Source: an uncultured Lachnospiraceae bacterium (GTDB taxonomy: Bacteria > Bacillota > Clostridia > Lachnospirales > Lachnospiraceae). From it: a stretch of DNA of 45,109 nucleotides. The stretch lies in assembly GCA_947629565.1 (NCBI GenBank), contig CANREG010000021.1:1-45109 (forward strand), read 5' to 3'. Under the pieces are notes generated by a model, which was not told the DNA's origin, did not search any database, and saw nothing but the letters and a program-made list of their open reading frames with translations. Within the stretch, counting starts at the first letter, position 1; each line of letters opens with the position of its first letter. Positions 1 through 8,620 of the stretch are shown piece after piece. Position numbers and translations under genes: made by a program.

Positions 1-40
1 AAACTTTCCATAATTTGAGGTAGCATTTATTGAGAATAAT

Positions 41-49
41 TGTTATAAT
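41..49 (+). promoter_or_regulatory. Putative extended -10 promoter upstream of the DivIVA-like gene
   Basis: The sequence shows TGTTATAAT, an extended -10 element (TG-N-TATAAT), about 60 bases before the start codon at 109. No good -35 box lies at 16-18 bp spacing: a TTGAGG at 15-20 is too far and a TTGAGA at 30-35 is too close. Extended -10 promoters often lack a strong -35. This is a sequence-pattern inference only. Confidence 0.45.
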
Positions 50-108
50 ATTAAGTAATAATGTCCTTATGTTGCAAATTGATGGAAATGGATGAAGGAG
101 ATGTTATC

Positions 109-1029
109 ATGGCAAGAGAGGAACAATTCAAAACAGTATCCTTTGGTGGATATGATAAGACTGCGGTGGACCAGTATCTTGAGGAGATGAGAAAAGGCCA
201 TCAGCAGGATATTGCGGATTTGAAAAATACGATTAGCAAGTTAAGCGAGACGGTTAAGAGCTTACAGTTGGTAAAGGACAGCATGACCTCGGAGAATAAT
301 CAGGCCATTGAGAATATGCAGAAATACAATGAATCCCTGCAGAAGGAATTAGAAAAGGCCAACCGCAAATTAGCGGAGCAGGAGGAGAATAATAAGGGGT
401 ATGCCGATAAATTAGAGATTATTTCAAAGACATTGGTGGAGACCAACGAGCGCTGCGACATTATGTTAAAGGACGCAGAGGAAAAGAGTAAGAAGATGCT
501 GTCCGAGGCGGAGGAGCAGAGCAAGAAGATGTTAATCAGCGCAAAGGAAGACAGCGATAAGCTGATTAACAATGCCAAGAGCCAGAGTAATTTCATGGTG
601 ACAGAGGCGGAGAAGAAGAGCCGCAATCTGTTGGAGGATTCCGAGACACAGAGCAGCAATATGCTTCGCCGGGCGGAGGAGGAGAGAGACGCCCTCCGCA
701 TCCGGGCGGAAGAGGAATACAAGCAGGCTGTAGCGCAGCGGAACGCAGAGTGCCAGAAGCTTCTTGAGGACGCAGTCAATGAAAAGGAGCAGATGCTTTC
801 CGAGGCCAGGGAGCGGGTAACCTCCATACGGGGTTCCATGAAGCGGGAGTGCGAAAATGTTAGCAATTACATGGCAAGCCTGATGGAGTCGGTGGAAGGC
901 GTGGTGAGAGCCTGCAACGAGACCAAGAGTATTACGGATAAAGCCTTTAAGGGAATCGAGGCGCCAAAAGAAAGACCGGCGCTTCCGGATGAGGATACGG
1001 AGGAGATTCCCCAGATTAAGTTTCAGTAG
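109..1029 (+). CDS. DivIVA-domain coiled-coil protein with 11-residue repeats
   Basis: The start at 109 is chosen because GAAGGAG lies just upstream; an in-frame ATG at 61 has no such site. The product is 306 aa. Residues about 5-40 resemble the DivIVA N-terminal domain (FGGYDK..VDQYLEEM), which in this family binds curved membrane at poles and septa. The rest is almost all coiled coil, charged and free of membrane segments. From residue 122 (nt 472) eleven consecutive 11-residue units can be cut without gaps, for example DAEEKSKKMLS, EAEEQSKKMLI, SAKEDSDKLIN. Hendecad periodicity points to a long, gently right-handed rod. It heads a co-directional run leading into the PAS protein, MreB and rod genes, so a polar or septal scaffold linked to morphogenesis or flagella is an inference. 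A long antisense reading frame here is an artefact of its composition. Confidence 0.8.
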   Translation: MAREEQFKTVSFGGYDKTAVDQYLEEMRKGHQQDIADLKNTISKLSETVKSLQLVKDSMTSENNQAIENMQKYNESLQKELEKANRKLAEQEENNKGYADKLEIISKTLVETNERCDIMLKDAEEKSKKMLSEAEEQSKKMLISAKEDSDKLINNAKSQSNFMVTEAEKKSRNLLEDSETQSSNMLRRAEEERDALRIRAEEEYKQAVAQRNAECQKLLEDAVNEKEQMLSEARERVTSIRGSMKRECENVSNYMASLMESVEGVVRACNETKSITDKAFKGIEAPKERPALPDEDTEEIPQIKFQ

Positions 1030-1073
1030 ACAGGAATCCTCCGTCGGAGGAGATCAGGGTAAAGGAGCCGCCT

Positions 1074-3587
1074 ATGGATACACAGAAAATGGACAGCTAC
1101 AAAGAATTTGCAAAACATATTGAATATCCCATGGTCATATTTGATGCAGACAGCGGAGAAGTGCTTCACATTAATTATGAAGCCGGGGTATTAATCGGAA
1201 CGCAGGTAAAAGAGATTCATATTGAGCCGGGAAAGGCGTTAAATCAGAATGAATTCTGGGAGACATTGCATGGGCGCAAAAGTCTAATCTGGCACAGAAT
1301 CCGGATGATAGCAGATGACAGGGAATATCTGGTAAGCGGCTTAATTCATGAGGCGGTCATAGAGGACCGGACCATTTATACCCTGTTGTTTGAACGGCGG
1401 GCGGATTTGAATATCGGCAGCGTTACGCTGGAACGCATAATCAACCACGCGGGGATTGTGGCGCTTCATATGACCAGAGGGGAGTCGGGCTTCCAGCTGG
1501 AATATGTGTCGCAGAATATTAACCAGTATGGCTATACCAGAGCCCAGTTTTATGAGAGGCTTTTGGATATTACGGAGATGGTGTGCCCGGAGGATTTAGA
1601 GAGCATTAATGCGTCAATGAAACGGGCGATTGACCTGCATATGGAGGAAGATACGCTGGAATGCCGGCTGTTTACCGAGGAACGGGAACTGATACCGGTG
1701 CGTCTGCTGGTGCATTATATATATGACGACAATAACCGGCTGACGGATTTTGAGATTTTGATTATCGATTTGCGGGAAGAGCTAAGAAGAAGCAATGAGA
1801 ATAATTACCTTAGAACCGCCATTGACAAGATGAAGAGCGTGGTGCTGGTAAAATCCTACAACGCAGGCAAGCGTACCCTAAAATATGCCTCTCCCAATGC
1901 GGGAATGGTGGGTATGAATATAGAGGCTCTCCGCAAGGGATACAAGCTGACGGAGGATTACATTCATCCGGATGACCGGGATGTGGTCATAGACGGGATC
2001 TATCAGGCGGTGGCTAACGGTATTACCGATTATGTCCAGACCTACCGCATGATTCGGGACGACGGCAAGCAGATTTGGGTGGAGAATGTATTTACGGTCA
2101 ACCGGGTTTCCGACGGAGAGGCGGAGATTTCCTTCCTGCTGACAGACATAACGGAGCAGAAGGACTTGGAAAAGGAACTGGCGGCTACCCTTGAGGCCTT
2201 AGAGGGACCGAAAGAGGAGAAAGAGCAGCAGTCTTCCTTAGAGCTGGTTACAATTAACGAAAATGATACGGAAATGCTGGCCCAGTTCCAGCTTATGGCG
2301 GAGACCTTAAGCCGGAATGCGGATTACTACAGCGTTGTGTTGGATACGGCGGGGAAACTGTTGACCCAACCCGCAGGACCAGCCGGGGATTTAGGGCAGT
2401 TCTATGACCTGTTTGAGCGGCCCTCCTTTAAAGAGCAGTTTCAGGAGTTATCAGAGCGGGCACGGGAACAAAAGATTCCCCAAAGCGCAACCGTTCAGGA
2501 TGGTTCCTTAGAGGTGCATCTGGTGCTGGCGCCGCTTACATTAGAGACCAATGTAACGGCCTACTGGACGTTAACCAGCTTTGCAAAAAATGGCCGGGAG
2601 CTTTTAGGCTCGGTTGCAGAGCAGCAGTGGAGACTGGCGAACTGTATCGCCCAGTGCTTCTATGCGGAAGAATTGGTGCAAAGAGAGCGTCACCGCCGGA
2701 AATTAGCGGAGATGCGGATTCACAAAAAGCAGCAGGAGCGCCATGTCATGGAGGATTTAGGAGCTTCCATGCTGAAGGAAGGAGACGCAGCCTTAGGCGA
2801 GATGTGCCAAAAAGCCGGTATCTATCTGGGCGTTACGAATATCGGCGTGTATTTGAAGAATAAAGAGACAGATACCGTGGAAAACTATTATGCATGGAAT
2901 CAGAACGGGGATATGGTAGAATTTTTCCATAAAATGATATTTACCGAATCGGAGTATGAGGTAATATGCAGCCGGTTTGAACAGCAGCCGGTTCAGGTTA
3001 TTGACCGGCAGAACGATCCCCTGTTTAAGAGTCCCGGCAGGATTTCCCAGGCGGAAGCCATTATGCTGATAAAACTTCCTTTTGTACAGGATTTAGAGGG
3101 CTATATGGTTTTCGGCCATACGGAACGGGGACAGGAGTTTGATAAACGGGATGTGCGGCTGGCCAACTATCTGTGTACTTTAGTGGCCGCAGTAATCCAG
3201 AAGGGCCGGAACCAGTTAAATGTGAATATGCTGAATGAGGGATTTCTGTCTGCCTACGACCATATAAGAGATGCAGTCTTTGTCAAGAATAACCGGACCG
3301 GAGATATCGTCTTTGCCAACAAATCCATGGACAAGCTGTTTGGCTATAGTCTGGTGGGAATGCAGGCCGGAGATGTGATTAAAGACCAGATGGAGCAGTA
3401 CCGGAATATGCAGAGCGTGCGCAAACGGCTCATTGCAGATAAAAAAGTGACGAAATGGCAGAGTTACCTGAAGGAATTAGACCAGATTATGAATATTGTT
3501 GAGGTTCATCTGGATACAATAAATGGTACAGATTACAGCCTGGTTATCCTGAAAAAGAACAAGAATAAAGATAAGAAAAAAGGATAA
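1074..3587 (+). CDS. Multi-PAS/GAF sensory protein without recognisable output domain
   Basis: 837 aa, start supported by AAAGGAG seven bases before the ATG. The N-terminus (about 7-90) is PAS-like. Residues about 123-237 form a second PAS. Residues about 250-370 form a third that ends in a clear PAC signature (HPDDRD, then DITEQKDLEKEL). About 560-710 looks GAF-like, and about 718-830 is a last PAS (FVKNNRTGDIVFANKSMDKLFGY). I find no histidine kinase, GGDEF, EAL, HD-GYP, methyl-accepting or HTH motif, and no membrane segment, so this seems to be a cytoplasmic signal-binding scaffold. It lies 45 bp after the DivIVA-like gene and 62 bp before the mreB-like start, probably one transcript. Output through a partner, perhaps one of those two neighbours, is inferred. 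The ligand is unknown. Confidence 0.75.
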   Translation: MDTQKMDSYKEFAKHIEYPMVIFDADSGEVLHINYEAGVLIGTQVKEIHIEPGKALNQNEFWETLHGRKSLIWHRIRMIADDREYLVSGLIHEAVIEDRTIYTLLFERRADLNIGSVTLERIINHAGIVALHMTRGESGFQLEYVSQNINQYGYTRAQFYERLLDITEMVCPEDLESINASMKRAIDLHMEEDTLECRLFTEERELIPVRLLVHYIYDDNNRLTDFEILIIDLREELRRSNENNYLRTAIDKMKSVVLVKSYNAGKRTLKYASPNAGMVGMNIEALRKGYKLTEDYIHPDDRDVVIDGIYQAVANGITDYVQTYRMIRDDGKQIWVENVFTVNRVSDGEAEISFLLTDITEQKDLEKELAATLEALEGPKEEKEQQSSLELVTINENDTEMLAQFQLMAETLSRNADYYSVVLDTAGKLLTQPAGPAGDLGQFYDLFERPSFKEQFQELSERAREQKIPQSATVQDGSLEVHLVLAPLTLETNVTAYWTLTSFAKNGRELLGSVAEQQWRLANCIAQCFYAEELVQRERHRRKLAEMRIHKKQQERHVMEDLGASMLKEGDAALGEMCQKAGIYLGVTNIGVYLKNKETDTVENYYAWNQNGDMVEFFHKMIFTESEYEVICSRFEQQPVQVIDRQNDPLFKSPGRISQAEAIMLIKLPFVQDLEGYMVFGHTERGQEFDKRDVRLANYLCTLVAAVIQKGRNQLNVNMLNEGFLSAYDHIRDAVFVKNNRTGDIVFANKSMDKLFGYSLVGMQAGDVIKDQMEQYRNMQSVRKRLIADKKVTKWQSYLKELDQIMNIVEVHLDTINGTDYSLVILKKNKNKDKKKG

Positions 3588-3649
3588 ACCGGCAATTGAT
3601 ATTAAGAAATACTCTATTTTTGACGATAGATATAGGAAAGGAGTTTGTC

Positions 3650-4648
3650 ATGGCAAGTTCAGACATAGGAATTGATTTGGGTACAGCCAGTATTCTGGTG
3701 TATGTAAGGGGCAAGGGAGTTGTGCTGAAGGAACCCTCCGTTGTCGCCTTTGACCGGGATACCAACCGGATAAAGGCAATCGGCGAGGAGGCAAGGCTGA
3801 TGCTTGGAAGGACGCCGGGCAACATTGTTGCGGTCCGTCCCCTTCGTCAGGGCGTGATTTCCGATTACCGGATTACAGAAAAAATGCTCAAATATTTTAT
3901 CCAGAAGGCAGTGGGAAAGAGCTTTTTCGGAAGAAGACCGCGGATTTCCGTATGTGTGCCGAGCGGAGTGACCGAGGTGGAGAAAAAGGCGGTCGAGGAT
4001 GCAACCTATCAGGCGGGCGCAAGAGATGTGTCCATTATTGAGGAGCCGGTGGCTGCGGCTATTGGCGCAGGAATCGACATTGCTCGTCCCTGCGGCAATA
4101 TGATTGTGGACATCGGAGGCGGTACTGCGGATATTGCAGTCATTTCCTTAGGCGGAACGGTTGTCAGCACTTCCATTAAGACGGCGGGGGATGATTTTGA
4201 CGAGGCCATCGTCCGCTATATGCGTAAGAAGCACAATCTGCTGATTGGCGAGCGAACCGCAGAGGAGATTAAGATAAAGATTGGCACCTGCTACCGCCGT
4301 CCGGAGAATTTGACTTTGGATATCAGAGGACGGAATCTGGTAACGGGCCTTCCAAGAACAGTAACAGTGACTTCCGAGGAGACGGTAGAAGCCTTAGAGG
4401 AGGTTACCGAGCAGATTATCGAGGCGGTCCATTCCGTTTTGGAAAAGACGCCGCCGGAGCTTGCCGCCGACATTGCAGACCGGGGAATTGTCCTTACCGG
4501 TGGAGGAGCTATGCTCCATGGTCTGGAGGAATTAATTGAGGAAGAGACCGGAATCACTACCATGACCGCAGAGGATCCGATGACCTGTGTGGCGATTGGT
4601 ACCGGTAAATATATAGAATTTTTAAGTGGAGCTATGGAACAGGAATAA
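3650..4648 (+). CDS. mbl: MreB/Mbl-family actin-like protein
   Basis: 332 aa, the usual MreB/Mbl length. The start at 3650 follows AGGAAAGGAG and gives a normal N-terminus (MASSDIGIDLGTASILVY); the longer frame from 3596 has no good site. Phosphate-1 (DLGTAS), phosphate-2 (DIGGGTADIAV) and adenosine (GIVLTGGGAMLHGLEE) motifs are present, so nucleotide binding should be intact. MreB-family filaments organise peptidoglycan synthesis at the inner membrane face. Position immediately upstream of two FlgF/FlgG-type rod genes is the same as mbl-flhO-flhP in B. subtilis, which is why I prefer Mbl to MreB. No mreC/mreD follow, also as for mbl. The symbol is inferred from synteny; the family assignment is firm. 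Confidence 0.85.
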   Translation: MASSDIGIDLGTASILVYVRGKGVVLKEPSVVAFDRDTNRIKAIGEEARLMLGRTPGNIVAVRPLRQGVISDYRITEKMLKYFIQKAVGKSFFGRRPRISVCVPSGVTEVEKKAVEDATYQAGARDVSIIEEPVAAAIGAGIDIARPCGNMIVDIGGGTADIAVISLGGTVVSTSIKTAGDDFDEAIVRYMRKKHNLLIGERTAEEIKIKIGTCYRRPENLTLDIRGRNLVTGLPRTVTVTSEETVEALEEVTEQIIEAVHSVLEKTPPELAADIADRGIVLTGGGAMLHGLEELIEEETGITTMTAEDPMTCVAIGTGKYIEFLSGAMEQE

Positions 4649-4668
4649 GAAAGAAAGGGAGTTGAAGT

Positions 4669-5454
4669 ATGGTAAGAGGTCTTTACACAGCGTGGACCGG
4701 TATGGTGAACGAGCAGAAGCGTCTGGATGTCATTGCGAACAATATGGCCAATTCCGACACCATTGGATACAAGAAGCAGGGCGTAACCTCACAGTCCTTT
4801 GATGATGAGCTTACCCTCCGTATCCACAATAACAATGCCCGTTCCGCTTTAAATTACCGCATCGGTGATATGAATCTGGGCGTGAAGATAGGGGAGACCT
4901 ATCACGATATGTCCCAGGGAAGTTTGCGGGAGACCGGGAACACCTACGATCTGGCATTAAGCGGAGACGGATTCTTTACCATTCAGACAACGAACAAGCA
5001 GGGAGTGACCAGCACCAAGTATACGAGGGACGGTTCCTTTACTGTTACCACGGACGGTTATCTTGTGACCAGGGACGGAGATTTTGTACTGGATAACAAT
5101 GGTGAGAGGATTCAGATTCCGGGGGCGCAGACGGCCCGGAATGTGGCGTTTGACGAACAGGGAAATGTGTTAGTGGACGGACAGCAGGTAGCTACATTAG
5201 GCATTGCCGGATTTGAAAACCCGCAGGCGCTGCTTTTATATGGCGAGAATATGTATGATGCGACAGAGGCAGCGGGATTGCAGGCGGGAACGGCAACGGT
5301 GCATCAGGGTTATTTGGAGATGTCCAACACCAATGTGATTAAGGAAATGGTGGATATGATCACCATTACAAGAGCCTATGAGGCAGGACAGAAAATGATA
5401 CAGACTGTTGACAATACCTTGGATAAGGCGGTCAATGAGATTGGAAGGGTATAA
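4669..5454 (+). CDS. flgF: Flagellar basal-body rod protein, FlgF/FlhO type
   Basis: 261 aa, with AAAGGGAG upstream of the ATG. The N-terminus (MVRGLYTAWTGMVNEQKRL, then VIANNMANSDTIGYKKQ) is the conserved flagellar rod/hook motif that forms a coiled coil in the mature axial structure. The C-terminus (TNVIKEMVDMITITRAYEAGQKMIQTVDNTLDKAVNEIGRV) is the matching helix of the family. The protein is exported by the flagellar type III apparatus without a cleaved signal and builds the distal rod. It is 20 bp after the mbl-like gene and 17 bp before the flgG-like gene. Assignment of this copy to FlgF and the next to FlgG follows gene order (flhO, flhP in Bacillus) and lengths; the two are hard to tell apart by eye. 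Confidence 0.85.
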   Translation: MVRGLYTAWTGMVNEQKRLDVIANNMANSDTIGYKKQGVTSQSFDDELTLRIHNNNARSALNYRIGDMNLGVKIGETYHDMSQGSLRETGNTYDLALSGDGFFTIQTTNKQGVTSTKYTRDGSFTVTTDGYLVTRDGDFVLDNNGERIQIPGAQTARNVAFDEQGNVLVDGQQVATLGIAGFENPQALLLYGENMYDATEAAGLQAGTATVHQGYLEMSNTNVIKEMVDMITITRAYEAGQKMIQTVDNTLDKAVNEIGRV

Positions 5455-5471
5455 TAAAGGAGGGTTAAATT

Positions 5472-6317
5472 ATGATGCGTTCATTGTGGTCTGCTGCATC
5501 AGGAATGATAGCACAGCAGACAAATTTAGATAATGTGGCTAACAATCTGGCCAATGTGAATACCGCCGGATACAAGAAGGATACGGTAGAATTTAAGTCG
5601 TTGTTATATCAGACATTACAGTCCACATCTACAAATAATGCAGGAGAAAATAAGCCGGTACCCGCACAGGTGGGATTAGGCACAAGAGTGGCCTCCATTA
5701 CAACGGTGTTTACCCAGGGCAATTTGCAGGATACGGATAATACTACATATATGGCAATCGAGGGAACCGGATTTTTCAAGGTTCGGGATACGGATGGCAA
5801 TATCTGTTATACCAGAGACGGCAGCTTCGGATTCCAGCCGGTAGAGGGCGGAATGATGCTCTGCAGCTCCCAGGGGTATCCTGTGCTTGACCAGAATAAC
5901 AACACGATTGTAGTGCCGGAGCCTATCCGTGCAGAGGATGTGGTAGTGGATAAACAGGGAAATATTTTTACCAAGACGGGACAGAACGGACAGATGGAGC
6001 CTCTGGTGGGAACCCAGGACGGGCAGGAATATAATCAGATAATCGGGCTGGTACAGTTTAACAATCCGGCAGGACTTAGCAGCGTGGGCGGCAATCTGTA
6101 TCAGGCAACCGTTGCTTCCGGCGATGCGTTAGAGGAGTCCACGACGGAAGGGATTACCAGAAGTCTGGTGCATCAGGGTTATATCGAGATGTCCAATGTG
6201 CAGGTGGCAGATGAGATGGTAAATATGATTGTTGCCCAGCGGGCCTATGAGATGAACTCCAAGGCCATTCAGGCTTCAGACGAGATGCTGCAGCAGGCAA
6301 ATAATCTGAGAGGATAA
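5472..6317 (+). CDS. flgG: Flagellar distal-rod protein FlgG/FlhP type
   Basis: 281 aa. GGAGGG sits at proper distance from two adjacent ATG codons (5472 and 5475); either could start the protein. The N-terminus (MMRSLWSAASGMIAQQTNLDN, ANNLANVNTAGYKKD) and the C-terminus (MSNVQVADEMVNMIVAQRAYEMNSKAIQASDEML) are typical of FlgG. It polymerises as the distal rod between hook and proximal rod. It is longer than its upstream paralogue by 20 aa, spread over the central variable domain. Close spacing with flgF and the flgJ-like gene indicates one operon. No Cys-rich or odd composition is seen. Confidence 0.88.
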   Translation: MMRSLWSAASGMIAQQTNLDNVANNLANVNTAGYKKDTVEFKSLLYQTLQSTSTNNAGENKPVPAQVGLGTRVASITTVFTQGNLQDTDNTTYMAIEGTGFFKVRDTDGNICYTRDGSFGFQPVEGGMMLCSSQGYPVLDQNNNTIVVPEPIRAEDVVVDKQGNIFTKTGQNGQMEPLVGTQDGQEYNQIIGLVQFNNPAGLSSVGGNLYQATVASGDALEESTTEGITRSLVHQGYIEMSNVQVADEMVNMIVAQRAYEMNSKAIQASDEMLQQANNLRG

Positions 6318-6381
6318 TATTCATGTTGACAGATAGAATACGATATGTTAAACATTTACTATGTAAATGTGGGAGGTAAGT

Positions 6382-6741
6382 ATGGCAATTACGGGAGTGG
6401 ATCCAAGCAGCTATTACAGCGATTATTATGCAAATGTCAGCAATGCTTCAGCAGACGCGTTAGAGAACACCTTGGGAAAGGTGGGCGAACAGGCTACAGA
6501 GGCGGAGCTGATGAATGCCTGCAAGGAATTTGAGGCATATTTTATCGAACAGATTTATAAGGGCATGGAGAAGACGATTATGAAGGCGGAGGACGAGGAT
6601 TCAGGCAGCGCCAGCCAGTATATGGAATATTTCGGGGATATGCGTACCCAGGAATATGCGAAGATGGCAGCCAATCAGGGGGAGGGAATCGGCCTTGCAA
6701 AGCAGCTCTATGAACAGATGAAGCGTAACTATGGACTTTAG
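6382..6741 (+). CDS. flgJ: FlgJ N-terminal-domain (rod-binding) protein
   Basis: 119 aa. I choose the ATG at 6382 because GGGAGG lies seven bases upstream; an earlier in-frame ATG at 6367 overlaps that site. Residues about 44-119 match the rod-binding domain of FlgJ (ACKEFEAYFIEQIYKGMEKTI, then YMEYFGDMRTQEYAK, then GIGLAKQLYEQM). The C-terminal muramidase domain of proteobacterial FlgJ is absent, as is usual in Firmicutes, so this copy should act only as a rod-assembly or cap-like factor and another enzyme must open the cell wall. It ends the early rod-gene run. A 64-bp gap separates it from flgG, and the BlaI gene follows after 23 bp. Confidence 0.8.
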   Translation: MAITGVDPSSYYSDYYANVSNASADALENTLGKVGEQATEAELMNACKEFEAYFIEQIYKGMEKTIMKAEDEDSGSASQYMEYFGDMRTQEYAKMAANQGEGIGLAKQLYEQMKRNYGL

Positions 6742-6764
6742 ATTAAGAAAGAGGCAGATTATTT

Positions 6765-7142
6765 ATGATGATTATTGAAAAGCTAACAGAGAGCGAAGAA
6801 CTGGTAATGAAGGCAATCTGGGATTGCAAAAAGGAACCGGTATTGTCAGATGTGGTTGACCGGGTGAACGGATTTTACGGCAAGGACTGGCGGCCCCAGA
6901 CGGTGTCTACTTTCCTGGCGAAGCTGGTGCGGAAGAATTATCTTAAGATGCAGCGGGACGGCAAGATTTATACATATAAGGTGCTGATTCCGGAAAGCGC
7001 TTACCGGCAGAAGTTATACAAGCATCATATCAGTTTTTGGAACCACAATGACATTGGAGAATTTGTGACAGAGATGTTTGATAACGGCGATTTAACACAA
7101 GATGAGATAAAGGACTTACAAGATAAGATTAATGATTTATAG
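6765..7142 (+). CDS. BlaI/MecI/CopY-family transcriptional repressor
   Basis: 125 aa winged-helix protein. The N-terminal motif LTESEELVMKAIWDCKKEPVL and the recognition segment DWRPQTVSTFLAKLVRKNYL match the BlaI/MecI family, which represses its own operon until a BlaR1-type protease leads to its cleavage or inactivation. The helix after the wing (residues about 75-125) is the dimerisation part. Two ATG codons are adjacent at the start; the upstream site is only moderate (AAAGAGG). Its 3' end overlaps the following protease gene by 11 bp, which implies translational coupling. No inverted-repeat operator of the bla/mec type is obvious in the 23-bp gap after flgJ, so it may be transcribed from within or upstream of the rod operon. 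Confidence 0.85.
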   Translation: MMIIEKLTESEELVMKAIWDCKKEPVLSDVVDRVNGFYGKDWRPQTVSTFLAKLVRKNYLKMQRDGKIYTYKVLIPESAYRQKLYKHHISFWNHNDIGEFVTEMFDNGDLTQDEIKDLQDKINDL

Positions 7143-8526
7143 AACAATTCATAATATTATATTTTGCAAAATTTTATATGTATTATTAGGTATACTGGCA
7201 GCATCGGTGGCGGGTACACTTAGTTATCTGATTTGGCTGTTTCTGGAAAAAGGAACAGCCAAGTTTCATATAAGGATAGCTATGCAATTTCTTAAAATGG
7301 TGTTGATGTGTTATCTGGCGCCGATCGTACCGTTTGTGGTATTTTGTTGCATGGAAGCAGGCGGAGATAGGCATGATTTTTTGTTACATACTTCTACAGG
7401 AATGATTTTAATATTAGTATTTGTACCAATCTGTGTGTTCACTTTGGCTGGCATACTTTTGGCAAAGTATTGGAATTATCGTAAAAAGAGATATTTATGT
7501 ATGGATAATGAACCGATTACGGATGAAAAACTGCTTGCTCTGTTGGAAAAATGGCGTAAAAAGTTAAGAATACATAAAAAGGTTTTCTTAAGTACTAACA
7601 AGTATATGATGTCTCCGGGAGTTTTATATTACAAAGGATATCATATTATTATGCCTTCTCATATGACCAATAGTGCGGATTTGCAAATGGCATTATTACA
7701 TGAATTGGTACATTTGAAGCATCGGGATTTGTTTATCAAGCAGATAGGCGCTATAGTTAATGTGCTTCATGGATTTAATCCCATGATAAAAAGATTAAGG
7801 GAGAAAATTGAATACTGGTGTGAGGTAGCCTGTGATTTTGCCGTGTGCGAGTACGGAAGAGAAGAATTTTCCAGACAAGAATATTACAATTGCCTGCTTC
7901 GGTTAAAATTACAAAGTCAAGATGAATTACCCATAGAGGATATGTGTGGATTGGCAGAGAATCAAAATATGGTTTCTTTCCGAATCGGCAAGGTTCATAA
8001 TGTGTCGGAAAAGGAAATGTATACGCCGTTATATGGCCGCGTCGTAACATTCGCGGTATTGGCGATAGTTGTTGGTGGCTCCATAGATGCGTCTTGGCAC
8101 ATTAATCAGAATTGGATTCATGGAATGGCGCATTACACAAGGGTAGAAGCAGACGTATATTTGTCTCAAAGAGATATAGACAACCTGTTTAAAAACTTCC
8201 ATGTAGTTTATTCAGAAGAGCAGATTTTGGACAGAGAGGATAGCTATGATTTTGTAATTTATCCTTATGAGGTTATGTTTTTTGATATACCTAAGGAAGA
8301 TTTAGATGAAGTGTGGGTATATGCAAAATGCAGAAGTAGTCAATATTCTTTTGGTTGCATTGATAACAAGGGACAGTTGTGGGAAATGGATATAGATAGG
8401 AGTGCGTCTGACTGGCTTAAGGTAGAAAACGGAGAGATTCGGCAAATCTTTATACAGTATTGGGGAGAGACTCCTATAAAAGTAGAACTTCTTGTGGGTA
8501 GTGATTACGATAAAGAGGCAATGTAA
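7132..8526 (+). CDS. M56 (BlaR1/MecR1-type) membrane metalloprotease with unrecognised C-terminal sensor
   Basis: 464 aa. Hydrophobic segments lie near residues 13-38, 57-80, 87-112 and 304-320. The zinc-protease motif HELVH is at residues 190-194 (HELVHLKHRD), inside the cytoplasmic loop expected for BlaR1. BlaR1/MecR1 end in a class-D beta-lactamase-like sensor; here about 145 residues follow the last membrane segment and I see no SxxK/SxN/KTG set. That outer part (containing DVYLSQRDIDNLFKNF and IDNKGQLWEMDI) is unlike any sensor I know. So the protein probably senses something other than beta-lactams and relays it to the coupled BlaI. Base composition is AT-richer than the rod genes before it, hinting at separate ancestry. 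Confidence 0.8.
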   Translation: MIYRTIHNIIFCKILYVLLGILAASVAGTLSYLIWLFLEKGTAKFHIRIAMQFLKMVLMCYLAPIVPFVVFCCMEAGGDRHDFLLHTSTGMILILVFVPICVFTLAGILLAKYWNYRKKRYLCMDNEPITDEKLLALLEKWRKKLRIHKKVFLSTNKYMMSPGVLYYKGYHIIMPSHMTNSADLQMALLHELVHLKHRDLFIKQIGAIVNVLHGFNPMIKRLREKIEYWCEVACDFAVCEYGREEFSRQEYYNCLLRLKLQSQDELPIEDMCGLAENQNMVSFRIGKVHNVSEKEMYTPLYGRVVTFAVLAIVVGGSIDASWHINQNWIHGMAHYTRVEADVYLSQRDIDNLFKNFHVVYSEEQILDREDSYDFVIYPYEVMFFDIPKEDLDEVWVYAKCRSSQYSFGCIDNKGQLWEMDIDRSASDWLKVENGEIRQIFIQYWGETPIKVELLVGSDYDKEAM

Positions 8527-8555
8527 AGGATAAGTGAACAAGAATATAGAAATGG

Positions 8556-8584
8556 TTGAAAAGAGAATGGAAATATGATAATTA
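8556..8584 (+). promoter_or_regulatory. Weak sigma-A-like promoter before the secreted-protein gene
   Basis: TTGAAA at 8556-8561 is followed after 17 bp by TAATTA at 8579-8584, in the 94-bp gap between the M56 protease and the small secreted protein. It would let the secreted protein be made apart from, or in excess of, the regulator pair. The -10 is a poor match and the region is AT-rich, so chance is possible. Confidence 0.3.
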
Positions 8585-8620
8585 TAGACTACAAATATAA
8601 TAATTAGGAGGAAGTTGCAA

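Noticed and set aside
300-866. 188-codon antisense reading frame in the DivIVA-like gene
   Set aside because: It has no ribosome binding site and its low-complexity Ser-rich product is the mirror of the Glu/Lys-rich coiled coil.
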